In this document: piece by piece, positions 31,978 through 40,841 of the stretch | How the letters are laid out: every line of letters begins with the position of its first letter | Numbering within the stretch: the stretch's first letter is position 1 | Assembly (NCBI GenBank): GCA_044235645.1 | Contig: JBIIHQ010000001.1 | Coordinates: 124,001-188,000 of the forward strand | Direction of reading: 5' to 3' | DNA: 64,000 nucleotides | From: OMIW01 sp044235645 | GTDB lineage: Bacteria > Bdellovibrionota_C > UBA2361 > OMIW01 | Notes under the pieces: generated by a model | What the model saw: only the letters and a program-made list of their open reading frames with translations | Database searches by the model: none | Told to the model about the DNA's origin: nothing | Program-made: the position numbers and the translations under genes

Positions 31978-34551
31978 ATGATGAAAAAACTAAAGCAAGT
32001 ATTGGAGCGTAGGAGGTTCGCTGGTAGCGCTCGTATCTTGCGAGGTTCACCCTTATTCGACGAGGAATGGTATCTCTCGCAGTATTCAGATGTGGGCATC
32101 GAGGGGCAGGACCCAGTTCTTCACTACTTGAAATATGGGGCCGAAGCAGGACGAGATCCCTCCCCGAACTTCGACACATCTTTTTATCTGGGGTTATACC
32201 CTGATGTTTGTGAAGCTGGGGTCAACCCCCTCATTCACTTTATCTGTCACGGGCAGAAGGAAGGTCGAAGTCCACGTTCACCAGATGTCGTTTACGCTAC
32301 TCTCAATGATAGCCCTCTTTTTGATCGGGCCTGGTACCTCGATAAAAATCCAGATGTGTGTGCGAAGGGAGACGACCCCGTACGGCACTATATCGAACAG
32401 GGCGCTCGAGAGGGGCGAAATCCATCGCCGGTTTTTGAGACGGGCTTTTACCTTTTGGCTTATCCGGATGTCGCCGAGGCTGATATCAATCCGCTCTATC
32501 ATTTTATTGCATTTGGTCAGTCAGAAGGGAGGAGCGCGACCCTTTCTGAGTACCAGTACGAAACTTTGAGTAAAAGTTTACTTTTTAATCAGGAGTGGTA
32601 CCTGAATAATCATCCCGAGCTCCTTGAGTCGGGTTGTGATCCGATCCGTCATTATATCGATATCGGCGCAAGAGAGGGCTGGGATCCATCGCCGGCGTTT
32701 GAGACTCTCTTTTATCGCAACACCTACCGAGACGTAGGAGAGTCAGGGCTCAATCCTCTTTACCACTTCCTCATGATAGGACAGCGAGAAGGACGAGCGA
32801 TTACTGCAAGTCAGCATCAATTTGCTTTAATCGTCAGCAATCGTATCAGAAATATTCAATCATACCGAGCGGAAATAAAGGACTTTACTGAGAGAACGCG
32901 AAGGGATCGAATATATTGCGCAATTCGAGAGCCGAGAATCGCGATTTACACGGCGATTGTCGATAATTATGACTCGATTAAACTACCTCAATACCTTGAT
33001 CCTAGATTCGATTATGTTGTGTTCACTAACGAGCCACTTTGCGATACGGGGATTTGGGCCATACGTCCCATCGCGTTCTTTGATGTGGACCCCACTCGCA
33101 CGAGCCGATTTATTAAGACCCATCCGATTCAGCTTTTGCCTGACTATGATATTGCGGTCTGGATTGATGCAAACATCTTGATTATCGGAGATTTTTTCCC
33201 TTTGATCGAGGCGTTTCTCAAATCGGGCAGAGGAGTTGCTGCCGTGCCACATCCGCTCCGGCAAACAATTTATCAAGAGGTCGTTGCATGCTCCAAGGAT
33301 GAGCGGGATAGAGTTGATCTCATGGAGCATCAAGTGGAGCTCTATCGTAATGAAGGGTTTGAGCACGCTGATCTGATTGAGGCAAACTTTTTGTTCTTTG
33401 ATTTGAGGCAACCGAATGTCGGGAAATTTCTCGAGGTCTGGTGGCGGGAGCTCGATCGATTTAGTAAACGGGATCAGCTCTCGATAAATTATGCCTTACG
33501 GATGGCCGGGGTCGAATGGTTTCCTTTAACTGAATTTCCCTCCAGCATTCGCAATCATCCCAATTTTTTGTGTCTTCCTCACGACGCTGGTAGCGGAGCA
33601 GGGCAGGATCTGCTTGATTTGCTCGGCTTTCGTTTTGCTGATCCGTACAAAGAAAAGACTTATGCGAATCATCAAGATACAGGAATGGCAAAGTCCTCGG
33701 GTAAGAGTGTGGATGTCGTTGTGTGTGTTCACAATGCTTTGGAGTATGTTATCAGATGCCTTGAATCAATCTCGAGAGTACGTCAGCAGGCTTATCATAA
33801 ATTGATCGTAATCGATGATGGATCTGACGCGCTGACTAGGTCTTACCTCGACCAATTTTGTGCTGAGCGAGAGTGGGTATTGCTTGTTCGTAACGTCGAG
33901 ACGGTTGGGTACACAAAAGCGGCAAATCAGGGGCTACGTGTGGCGACTGCTGATATCGTTATTTTGCTGAATAGTGATACCATCGTGACAAGGGGATGGA
34001 TCGAAAAGCTGGCAGAGGCTCTTTTTTCCACGCCGGGCGCAGGGATTGTGGGTCCTTTATCGAATGCGGCAAGCTATCAATCAATTCCAGATTACCGGGG
34101 ACGGGGAGAGCAAACGGCAATAAATCATCTTCCGGCACATCTTTCGCCGGAAGAGATGAATCGGCTTTGCGAACTATGGACACCAGCTACCCTCTTACCC
34201 TATGTACCGCTGATTCACGGCTTTTGTTTCGGAATTAAACGAGAGGTTATTGATACTATTGGTTTTCTTGATGAGGATAATTTTCCAAGGGGGTATGGAG
34301 AGGAAAATGACTACTGTTTCCGCGCAAGCGATGCTGGTTTTTTACTTGTCGTCGCAACCCATACCTTTGTCTTTCATGCAAAGTCAAAGAGTTATCCCGA
34401 TAGCACAAGGATTGCTCTGATGAGAGAGGCATCAGACGCACTCGACCGATTACACGGTGCGCATCGCAAGCTCCGGGCGGTTGAGTCGATGGAAGGGAAT
34501 CCTATTTTGAAACAATTTAGAAGGTACGCAGCAATTGCAATGTGCGAGTGA
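31978..34551 (+). CDS. glycosyltransferase with six repeat modules, DUF616-like and GT2 domains
   Basis: This is a protein of about 857 residues. The start is uncertain: ATG 31978 or 31960, or TTG 31957. Near the N-terminus six modules of about 40-50 residues alternate in two types, giving three pairs with an exact 88-residue period. Residues about 320-540 resemble the DUF616/TOD1-type glycosyltransferase domain (IAIYTAIVDNYDSIKLP, FDYVVFTNEP, YDIAVWIDANI, ADLIEANFLFFD, FSKRDQLSINYAL). From about 578 a GT2 domain begins (VDVVVCVHNALEYVIRCLES, LIVIDDGSD, LLNSDTIVTRGW). The module also occurs in the divergently transcribed 28696-31755 gene, so both probably serve one polysaccharide pathway. Sugar specificity is unknown. 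Confidence 0.85.
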   Translation: MMKKLKQVLERRRFAGSARILRGSPLFDEEWYLSQYSDVGIEGQDPVLHYLKYGAEAGRDPSPNFDTSFYLGLYPDVCEAGVNPLIHFICHGQKEGRSPRSPDVVYATLNDSPLFDRAWYLDKNPDVCAKGDDPVRHYIEQGAREGRNPSPVFETGFYLLAYPDVAEADINPLYHFIAFGQSEGRSATLSEYQYETLSKSLLFNQEWYLNNHPELLESGCDPIRHYIDIGAREGWDPSPAFETLFYRNTYRDVGESGLNPLYHFLMIGQREGRAITASQHQFALIVSNRIRNIQSYRAEIKDFTERTRRDRIYCAIREPRIAIYTAIVDNYDSIKLPQYLDPRFDYVVFTNEPLCDTGIWAIRPIAFFDVDPTRTSRFIKTHPIQLLPDYDIAVWIDANILIIGDFFPLIEAFLKSGRGVAAVPHPLRQTIYQEVVACSKDERDRVDLMEHQVELYRNEGFEHADLIEANFLFFDLRQPNVGKFLEVWWRELDRFSKRDQLSINYALRMAGVEWFPLTEFPSSIRNHPNFLCLPHDAGSGAGQDLLDLLGFRFADPYKEKTYANHQDTGMAKSSGKSVDVVVCVHNALEYVIRCLESISRVRQQAYHKLIVIDDGSDALTRSYLDQFCAEREWVLLVRNVETVGYTKAANQGLRVATADIVILLNSDTIVTRGWIEKLAEALFSTPGAGIVGPLSNAASYQSIPDYRGRGEQTAINHLPAHLSPEEMNRLCELWTPATLLPYVPLIHGFCFGIKREVIDTIGFLDEDNFPRGYGEENDYCFRASDAGFLLVVATHTFVFHAKSKSYPDSTRIALMREASDALDRLHGAHRKLRAVESMEGNPILKQFRRYAAIAMCE
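32044..32803 (+). repeat. in-gene repeat: three pairs of modules, 264-base period
   Basis: Within the glycosyltransferase, A modules (LFDxxWYL...DPxxHY...GAxEGRxPSP) and B modules (FExxFYLxxYPDV...NPLxHF...GQxEGR) alternate. Equivalent residues of successive A modules and of successive B modules are each exactly 88 codons apart across all three pairs, pointing to tandem duplication of an A-B unit. The DNA copies have diverged, so the expansion is not recent. Confidence 0.8.
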
Positions 34552-34586
34552 TTGAGGCTCCGTGGAGTGGAAGGAGGTGTGATTCT

Positions 34587-34605
34587 GTAATGGCGGTGCC
34601 GTTAC
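34587..34605. terminator. hairpin between convergent glycosyltransferase and exporter genes
   Basis: GTAATGGC and GCCGTTAC form an 8-base stem with one G-T pair around GGT. It overlaps the stop codon of the ABC ATPase gene (- strand) and lies 35 bases after the glycosyltransferase stop. No U-run follows, so termination is uncertain. Confidence 0.3.
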
Positions 34606-35426
34606 TCCAACCTTCTCTGATACTCGGGGTTGCGGTAGACCTCTAACGCTGCCTGGGGCTCTCCGAGAAAAACAAGACTACCTCTGGCCATCACGGCGAC
34701 TTCGTCGGTGAGAGTGGTCAACGATTCGGCGCTGTGGCTCACAATAATCACCGTTTTGCCTCGGGCTATAAATTCTTTAAGCGCATTGGCTGATTTTTCA
34801 TTGAACCGCTCATCGCCTACGGAAAGTATTTCGTCGACGAGGAGAATGTCGGGATCAACATCGATTGCAGCACTGAATCCGAGTCGAGCATACATGCCGG
34901 AGGAGTAGTATTTAACCGGGGTGTTGGCGAACTCCTCAAGCTCTGCAAAGCGAAGGATATGCGGAATCCGGTCGCGTATGAACGATTTCGATTTTTGATG
35001 GAGAGCGGCGTGCAGGTAGAGGTTTTCGATTGCGCTCAATTCTGGGTCGAACCCAGCGCCGAGCTCTATCAGAGATGATACCGAGCCGTTTTTTAGTACT
35101 GTTCCGGTCGTTGGAACTAGAACACCTGCGACTACCTTCAAAAGAGTGCTTTTACCGCTTCCATTACTCCCCATAATCCCAAGAACTCGCCCCTTCTTCA
35201 CGGTGAGAGAAACATTAGAGAGGGCATCAAATGTCGAATAGTGGCGAAACTTCCTATCGCGGACCATTTGTATGATGGTCTCTTTGGCGGAGGTTGGGCG
35301 TTCCTTGTAGCTTCGATAAGCCACGGTGACCCCGTTTAGAATAAGAGCAGAGTCGCCCATTGCGCAGCGAATCGAGGGGTCTGAATTGATCATGCAGGAG
35401 GGATGAGAAGCGGTCATGCTAGCCAT
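34602..35426 (-). CDS. polysaccharide ABC exporter ATPase (Wzt/KpsT/TagH type)
   Basis: This is a protein of about 274 residues; the first frame codon is TTG 35432 and ATG 35426 is preferred. It has Walker A MGSNGSGKST, a Q-loop region with SLIELGAGFDPELSAIEN (the hallmark of polysaccharide/teichoic-acid exporters), the signature YSSGMYARLGFSAA, Walker B ILLVDEIL followed by SVGDERF, and an H-loop IIVSHS. It lacks the C-terminal carbohydrate-binding domain of longer Wzt proteins, so export should not be tied to recognition of a chain-end cap by this protein. It is downstream of its permease gene by 18-25 bases and forms an export pair with it. Confidence 0.9.
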   Translation of the reverse strand: MASMTASHPSCMINSDPSIRCAMGDSALILNGVTVAYRSYKERPTSAKETIIQMVRDRKFRHYSTFDALSNVSLTVKKGRVLGIMGSNGSGKSTLLKVVAGVLVPTTGTVLKNGSVSSLIELGAGFDPELSAIENLYLHAALHQKSKSFIRDRIPHILRFAELEEFANTPVKYYSSGMYARLGFSAAIDVDPDILLVDEILSVGDERFNEKSANALKEFIARGKTVIIVSHSAESLTTLTDEVAVMARGSLVFLGEPQAALEVYRNPEYQRRLE

Positions 35427-35450
35427 GCTCAAACGGCGTACTGTCGTGGA

Positions 35451-36248
35451 CTAAACGAAGTACAGAAACTTATCCTCACTCCGACGAAATAACCACAAAC
35501 CGCCGGTCAGCATCAGAATTGATACAAAGAGGTTAGTCAGATACTGCACCGGATCCGGAAGCACTCCCGAAAAAAGGACTCCGCGGGTAAATTCTATCTG
35601 CCGAAATAAGGGATTTGCCACAACGAGAATATCGGCGAGCCAAGGAGGCAGGTGCTCTCTCCCGTAGAGGACGGGGGACAAAAAGTAGAGGGCCTGAATG
35701 CCCACCTCGGTAATGTGCAGGGTATCCTCGAAAAATACGTTACTCGTCGCCAGGAGCAAGGACAAGCCGAATGTTACGCAGAACAGCGGAAGCACGGTCA
35801 AGGGAAAGGCGAACCAAGTGAAGGTGATATCTTTGCCCAGGACGAGGCTGAGAATGGCCAGCGGGACAAGCGCCACGAAATAATTGAAGAGATTAGAGAA
35901 AACAATCGAAAGGATGAAGATAAATTTAGGGACTGGAATTTGACTAAAAAGACGGGCATTCGCACGGATGCTTCCGAGAGACATCATCACAGTACTCGAA
36001 AAGAAGTTGTAGGCCAGTATGCCAGAGAAGAGAAAAATAGCGTAATCAGCGGTGGGAACCCGCATGATATTCGCGAACACAATAGACAAGATCGCCATCA
36101 TCCCCAGCGGATGCAGCATCGTCCAGAGGTAGCCAAGCGCTGAGCGTTTGTATTTCTTCCGTAGATCCCGCGCGACCGACTGCACAAGATACTCACGATA
36201 GGCAAAAAGCTGCGAGCAGAAATTAGTTAGTAAGCCAAAGGGGCTCAT
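35451..36248 (-). CDS. polysaccharide ABC exporter permease (Wzm type, ABC-2)
   Basis: This 265-residue membrane protein starts at ATG 36248. The N-terminal amphipathic part ends in RDLRKKYKRSALGYLWTMLHP, the conserved cytoplasmic gate/coupling helix of Wzm/KpsM/TagG permeases. Six hydrophobic helices follow, with the ABC-2 feature LYFLSPVLYGREHLPPWL near the C-terminal third. With the ATPase downstream it should move lipid-linked glycan made by the neighbouring glycosyltransferases across the inner membrane. A run of eight G (36283-36290) lies 35 bases upstream of the start, in the leader. Confidence 0.9.
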   Translation of the reverse strand: MSPFGLLTNFCSQLFAYREYLVQSVARDLRKKYKRSALGYLWTMLHPLGMMAILSIVFANIMRVPTADYAIFLFSGILAYNFFSSTVMMSLGSIRANARLFSQIPVPKFIFILSIVFSNLFNYFVALVPLAILSLVLGKDITFTWFAFPLTVLPLFCVTFGLSLLLATSNVFFEDTLHITEVGIQALYFLSPVLYGREHLPPWLADILVVANPLFRQIEFTRGVLFSGVLPDPVQYLTNLFVSILMLTGGLWLFRRSEDKFLYFV

Positions 36249-36520
36249 GCTATTCCCGAATTGAATCCCAATAAGCGCGGTCGGGGGGGGAATCCTTAAT
36301 GGTCATTGCGAAGTAATCGACCAGGATCCGGATACCTTTGTGAAAAAACCGAAGGATGCGTTGATAGGGTACGAGCGGTTTTACTTTCAGGGTAGCGCTG
36401 TTGCAAAGGGGAGTCAAATTGGTTCAGCAGGGCGGGTGGCGGAGGGACTCTTTCGCTCACCGATTAGATTTTCCCTCTTAATCGTTTACAGCAATTTCCC
36501 CGAGCTCGCGCCCGTTAGGA

Positions 36521-37405
36521 TTACCCGCTTTTATCAAGCCCTCTTTCTCTTCGCCAGTTCAGGTGTGGCTCGGGAAAGTAGACCTTTGTCATCCAGGGTG
36601 GGGGCTGCATCTGATGATCTCGTGCCTCGACCATATCGTGGTCCATGCCGAATATGAGGATGACGGGATTGCCAGGGTTATTTTTCAAGTGAGAGGCGAT
36701 TTCCTGCATCGCATAATTTTCCCGAAAAAGTAAGCACAGCAATCGGTGGCGAGGGTGGTTGCTCCCTAACGTGGAAGTCTTCTCAATTTTCTGTTGGAGT
36801 TTAACAAGCTGCCTATCTTTCTCTGAATCGATACACCGATGCATCGTAACATCGGGGCTTCGACAACCGTAGACGAAGTAGGCCCCGAGATTGCCAAGGC
36901 ACAGGAGTTGATCGTCAGTTAGGTGGCGGATGTCGCAGTCGCTCGAAAAGAGGGTCTGGACTTTATCGATACAATCGTTCTCGGAGCCGATCAGATGTCG
37001 CAGGCGTTCCGACTTTATGAGATTTTTATGATAGAAACTACAGGAGGGGCGGTGCTCTTCGTTACTGAGGGTCCAGGTGTGAACGAGACCCTCTACGAAG
37101 ATGTGCTTGAATCGGTGATCCTCGAGGTACCTGAGAAGTTGAGCCTGGTACCGCCCAATTTCAATGTATTCGGCGTCTGTTTCCTCATAAATACAGTGAA
37201 GTTGACGGAGGTAATGAATATGCCCAACGGAGCGGTTTCCAGGAATCTCCTGCCGCTCTGAGTGGTCGGCTATCACGGCGCGAAGGAAGGTAAAATTGAC
37301 ATCACTCGAGAGTGTATCGTCTGAGAAGTGATATTCTCGGGGGGAATCGGTTTTTTGAGACTGAGGTTGAGTACTGGCCGAATTGGATGGGGAGGGTAAG
37401 GCCAT
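36521..37405 (-). CDS. hypothetical protein, possibly Tiki/TraB/ChaN superfamily
   Basis: This is a 294-residue soluble protein without signal peptide. SVGHIHYLRQ near residue 60, IEIGRYQAQLLRYLEDHRFKHIFVEGL soon after, and a later VILIFGMDHDMVEARDH resemble the pattern of the Tiki superfamily (TraB, GumN, ChaN: a GxxH near the start, a hydrophobic strand ending in EG, and a C-terminal GxxH). Those proteins include metalloprotease-like and heme-uptake members. The similarity is weak and by eye. It lies between the polysaccharide exporter and SURF1, on the same strand as both. Function is unknown. Confidence 0.5.
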   Translation of the reverse strand: MALPSPSNSASTQPQSQKTDSPREYHFSDDTLSSDVNFTFLRAVIADHSERQEIPGNRSVGHIHYLRQLHCIYEETDAEYIEIGRYQAQLLRYLEDHRFKHIFVEGLVHTWTLSNEEHRPSCSFYHKNLIKSERLRHLIGSENDCIDKVQTLFSSDCDIRHLTDDQLLCLGNLGAYFVYGCRSPDVTMHRCIDSEKDRQLVKLQQKIEKTSTLGSNHPRHRLLCLLFRENYAMQEIASHLKNNPGNPVILIFGMDHDMVEARDHQMQPPPWMTKVYFPEPHLNWRRERGLDKSG

Positions 37406-37580
37406 TTTGCTTATTGTTTAGAGCTCTCGGTGATTCTCAAGAGGCTTTCCAACGCATTTTTTCGTCACTACCTGATTGAATTTAAAATAAAACCAGTACT
37501 CATGATACTGGGTATGTTCTCTAAAGGAATTCCCCTTCTTATCCGGTTAAAAGAGCACGGTCTAAATTATTGTGTCAAGC

Positions 37581-38468
37581 TCAGTTTTTGGGGGGGGCTT
37601 TTGATCCCGGTCGCAGCATCATTATCAGAGCTCCGATACTGGTCAGAAATGCGAGAATAATCCACTCATAAACGTATTGCCGATGTCGTCCGGCGGGAAC
37701 GATAGTATTGGGTGCGGCTATCGGAAAGATGGTCGCATCGAGTTCTGGACGCACAGCCACCGGGCGGTTGGATGCCATGGAAAGCATCTCCTCCCGCTCG
37801 GAGTGGCTCTGCACAATTGAGAGACTGAGGGTATCAATCTTGTCGGCGGGAATTTCTTCAAGGTAGAAGGGAAGTATCGGGTACGGGAGTTGAGCGGCCA
37901 TCTTGGGAATATCGACCCGAAGCCAAGCATCAATCCACGGATAGACGGATCCCGATGGTGGATCGCTGGGGGCCAAGAACGATTTCTTTGCGGTTGGTTT
38001 AATGATAGCGGTTACCGTCGTCTCAGGGGGCCGTTGGAGTGGGGCTCTCTGCTCGCGAGATGCGTAAGAAAGGGGTATGAAGCCCCGAGAAACCAGAACA
38101 TGGCGAGGGAGGGTGTTTATCTGCGACGTGGCTATAGAGCTGCCCTCGGGTGGCTGCATCGTTTCTAGTTGGAGCGGAGTGAGAACATGCACACCGGGAA
38201 CCCCCTCATAGCGGCGGTTGCGGAGGACCATTTCATGGGCAAAGTCGTACTGACCGGTTACTGTGACGCGGCGATAGGAAAGGGACTCGGGAGACTCGGT
38301 TAAGATCGATTCGAGCGGCATAACAGGTTCAACCATGCGGGCTTGTAGCTTGGCAATAAGCCGGAGCTTTTCTTGGTATCGGGTGTGCTGCCACCACGAG
38401 AGTCTGAGCATGAGGGCGATCAGAAGTCCTGCAGGGAGGATGACGGAGAGTCGAGGATAGAGCTTCAT
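37581..38468 (-). CDS. SURF1 family cytochrome oxidase assembly protein
   Basis: This is a 295-residue protein of the SURF1 family, which helps insert heme a into subunit I of cytochrome c oxidases. It has the expected layout: one helix near residues 8-24, LSWWQHTRYQEKLRLI (WQxxRxxxK pattern), YRRVTVTGQYDFAHEMVLRNR, VLVSRGFIP, then a second helix near 270-288. No cytochrome oxidase or heme A synthase gene is in the window, so its targets are elsewhere. A T5G8 stretch at 37585-37597 lies at the very end of the reading frame. Confidence 0.85.
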   Translation of the reverse strand: MKLYPRLSVILPAGLLIALMLRLSWWQHTRYQEKLRLIAKLQARMVEPVMPLESILTESPESLSYRRVTVTGQYDFAHEMVLRNRRYEGVPGVHVLTPLQLETMQPPEGSSIATSQINTLPRHVLVSRGFIPLSYASREQRAPLQRPPETTVTAIIKPTAKKSFLAPSDPPSGSVYPWIDAWLRVDIPKMAAQLPYPILPFYLEEIPADKIDTLSLSIVQSHSEREEMLSMASNRPVAVRPELDATIFPIAAPNTIVPAGRHRQYVYEWIILAFLTSIGALIMMLRPGSKAPPKN

Positions 38469-38638
38469 AAGGGGGCTTCCGCGAACTGCCGTGGATGGCG
38501 TTTGATTATTGTCGACGGAGGGGGGTGTACTTGTTCGTTAAGAGGTACCACAATAGTCGTCTAATTCATATGGGGAGCGGCCGTGCTCGTTGACGGCAGC
38601 GTGCGCGGCGGTTTGAGGGTGTGTTGACGGAGGATGCT

Positions 38639-39616
38639 ATGTTCCGCATTGCGTCGGTCGGGTGGGTTCACCCAAGAGGGGTGATTACAGATGATGTGCT
38701 CGCGAAAGTGGGGATAACTCCATCAGAGGACCAACGTCTATTGCAAAGAGGAATTCGTCATCGCTACACGGTATGCCCTCAGCCCTTCATTTCAAGGAAT
38801 GGCGAAGTCACCCCCGAGCAGATGAAGGAGCGCTTTGCGGTGACCGCAGAGCCTTTGGTCGAGATGGCTGTCGAAGCGGCTCGGATCGCCCTTCAGAGGG
38901 CCGGGGTTACTGTTGATGATATCGGTTTTGTCCTCGGAGATTCAGCGACTCCGATTGAGACTATCCCCGCATTCGCCGCATTGGTTGCGGGGCGATTGGG
39001 TGCTAAAGTGCCAGCTTATGATGTCACAGGTATTTCGGGTGCAATTCCACTGCAGCTTCAGACCCTGCTTGGGTGGCGTGAGGAGGTGGTTGCTCCGATT
39101 ACGCTTCTTGTGTCAGCTAATACGCCAAGTGCTTATCTCTCATATGCCGAGGGAGACGAAAGCTCGTGGGTTCTGGGTGACTCTGCGGGGGCGATGATAG
39201 TTGAGAAGACGAAGGAGCGGAGAGGCGTCATAGTCGAGGATGCTAGGTTTCGTCGAGTTGGGGCCGGGGTAAGTGCGGCTGAAGAGATTTATGGCCTGAT
39301 AAGGGGCCAGGTTGAGCCTTCGGGCGCCCTCCTTGACCTTATTCAGGAGCTTTCGGATGAAATATCGCTTGAGGGGCTCTCCTCTTGGATAATCGCAAGT
39401 CCGACGCTCCGTTCGGGACACGCGATTGATGAAATGTTAGGGGGATCAGGCGATACGTTTTGTTGGTGTGGCGATGAGGGCTTCTCGTTTGGATCCACCC
39501 TCTTTCGAGGGGTTGAGAGATTGCTTAATGATGCGGAGTGGAGTGGGAAAGCGCTGATTTGTGCGCTTGGTCCGGATGGTGCTGTTGGTGTCGCGCGCCT
39601 CGCCCGGATGGTGTGA
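38639..39616 (+). CDS. KAS III-like protein lacking the catalytic triad
   Basis: This is a thiolase-fold protein of about 325 residues. ATG 38639 follows GGAGG; upstream GTG 38621 is in frame. The fold is recognisable: ASVGWVHPRGVIT at the N-terminus, AVEAARIALQRAGVTVDDIG, and YDVTGISGAIP at the active-site turn. The nucleophile Cys of KAS III (as in ACxGF) is replaced, probably by Ser133, and no HQAN or NxxGNT motif is found in the C-terminal half. It should not condense acyl chains alone. It is followed 51 bases later by an intact paralogue, which suggests a heterodimer as in PqsB-PqsC. Confidence 0.75.
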   Translation: MFRIASVGWVHPRGVITDDVLAKVGITPSEDQRLLQRGIRHRYTVCPQPFISRNGEVTPEQMKERFAVTAEPLVEMAVEAARIALQRAGVTVDDIGFVLGDSATPIETIPAFAALVAGRLGAKVPAYDVTGISGAIPLQLQTLLGWREEVVAPITLLVSANTPSAYLSYAEGDESSWVLGDSAGAMIVEKTKERRGVIVEDARFRRVGAGVSAAEEIYGLIRGQVEPSGALLDLIQELSDEISLEGLSSWIIASPTLRSGHAIDEMLGGSGDTFCWCGDEGFSFGSTLFRGVERLLNDAEWSGKALICALGPDGAVGVARLARMV

Positions 39617-39667
39617 AGATACGTCCTCCGATAGAGCAGGGCTGATGCGGTTTAAGGGGTAGCGAGT

Positions 39668-40651
39668 ATGTACATCATCAGTATGGGGACCGCCCATCCA
39701 CAAGGGCGAATCGATAACGAGTTTCTTGAGGAGATAAACTCTGAATGCTCAGCAGTGTGGATTCGGGAGAAGATAGGAATCGAGAGTAGGGCTACATCTC
39801 TTCCTCTCGATTACATCCGCGAAACTCTGAACACAGAACCTCAGCTTGCTCCGGGGGTCGCGACTGCGAGTGCAACCTCACTTGGAGTCGCGGCAGCTCG
39901 GCTTGCTCTTGACCGGGCAGGGCTAGATGCAGGTCAGATTGGGCTCGTCATATGTAATACCTGCCGCCCTGATTATTGTTTTCCGACTCAGGGGCAGCGA
40001 ATTTCGGACATTTTAGGAATGAGCGGTGTCTCTTATGATGTAATGTCTGCGTGTCCCGCTTTTGCTCTTCACGTCGACTACCTCAATCGTTTTCGTGCTG
40101 ACGAGTTACCTTCTTATGTGATGTGCATCTCAACGGCGGCACTCACTCAGAATGTCGATTATCGGGATAGGACTGACAGTGCGATCTGGGGCGACGGAGC
40201 GGCCGCCTGGATAGTGGCCCCAAAGGTGCCCGGTAAGTTAAAAGTTCTTGATACCTTTTTTGATGGCGACCCGCTGAGGGCAGGAGCCGTCGTTGTCGAT
40301 CGGTTCGGTTTTTTCCATCAAGACGGTCGTGCGGTCAGGGATTTTTCAGTCCGTCAGACGGTCCGGCTTATCAAGCGTCTTGAAGGTTTATATGCGCTTG
40401 ATTGGACCAAGGATATTTTCATCGGACATCAGGCAAATCGGACGATGCTCGAGCAGATAGCAAGGAATCGTGAAATTCCAGATAAAAATCATTTGCACAA
40501 TGTTACCCATCTCGGGAATCAAGCAGGAGCGGGGGCTCCTGCTGTGTTAAGTGAGAATTGGGAGTCTCTTCGGGCGGGGCAGCGTGTGGTGGTAGCCGTA
40601 GTAGGAGCGGGATTGAGTTGGGGAAGCGTTTTGTTCGAGGTTCAGGAATAA
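39668..40651 (+). CDS. 3-oxoacyl-ACP synthase III-like enzyme
   Basis: This 327-residue KAS III enzyme starts at ATG 39668. The catalytic triad is complete: Cys129 in VMSACPAF, His254 in GHQANRTM and Asn284 in THLGNQAGAG. KAS III enzymes start chain synthesis by Claisen condensation of an acyl-CoA with malonyl-ACP or a similar partner. ICNTCRPDYCFPTQGQRI replaces the usual TPD.xFP acyl-CoA-binding strand. The lack of other fatty-acid genes nearby and the dead paralogue upstream argue for a special pathway rather than housekeeping FabH. The substrate is not known. Confidence 0.87.
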   Translation: MYIISMGTAHPQGRIDNEFLEEINSECSAVWIREKIGIESRATSLPLDYIRETLNTEPQLAPGVATASATSLGVAAARLALDRAGLDAGQIGLVICNTCRPDYCFPTQGQRISDILGMSGVSYDVMSACPAFALHVDYLNRFRADELPSYVMCISTAALTQNVDYRDRTDSAIWGDGAAAWIVAPKVPGKLKVLDTFFDGDPLRAGAVVVDRFGFFHQDGRAVRDFSVRQTVRLIKRLEGLYALDWTKDIFIGHQANRTMLEQIARNREIPDKNHLHNVTHLGNQAGAGAPAVLSENWESLRAGQRVVVAVVGAGLSWGSVLFEVQE

Positions 40652-40709
40652 GAGGTTATCGAGGCAGAGCAACTTCTTAAGAGGGGGGGGCGCTTTTGGA
40701 GGTGTTACA

Positions 40710-40733
40710 ATGACTGAAGATATCCTTGATTAA
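40710..40733 (+). CDS. possible 7-codon leader ORF
   Basis: GGAGG at 40698-40702 precedes ATG 40710 by seven bases, opening a 7-residue frame (MTEDILD) ending at TAA. If the TAA is ignored, the frame continues for another 19 codons. It follows a run of eight G (40683-40690) and precedes the coiled-coil gene by 108 bases. It may be a leader peptide, a gene remnant or chance. Confidence 0.2.
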   Translation: MTEDILD

Positions 40734-40841
40734 TTTCAGATGGTATCGATTGCCCTAGTTGAGTACCATAACGGGGAAGCAAGGTCCTCATAAGACCGAT
40801 GGAGTATCAGCCACGAAATGAGATTCTTTTCTGGGTAGAAA

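Noticed and set aside
36340..36657. 105-codon open frame on the + strand
   Set aside because: It overlaps the 3' end of the well-supported - strand gene at 36521-37405, has no ribosome site and its protein has no recognisable pattern.
37430..37660. 76-codon open frame on the + strand
   Set aside because: It runs into the antisense of the SURF1 gene and lacks family resemblance; treated as chance.
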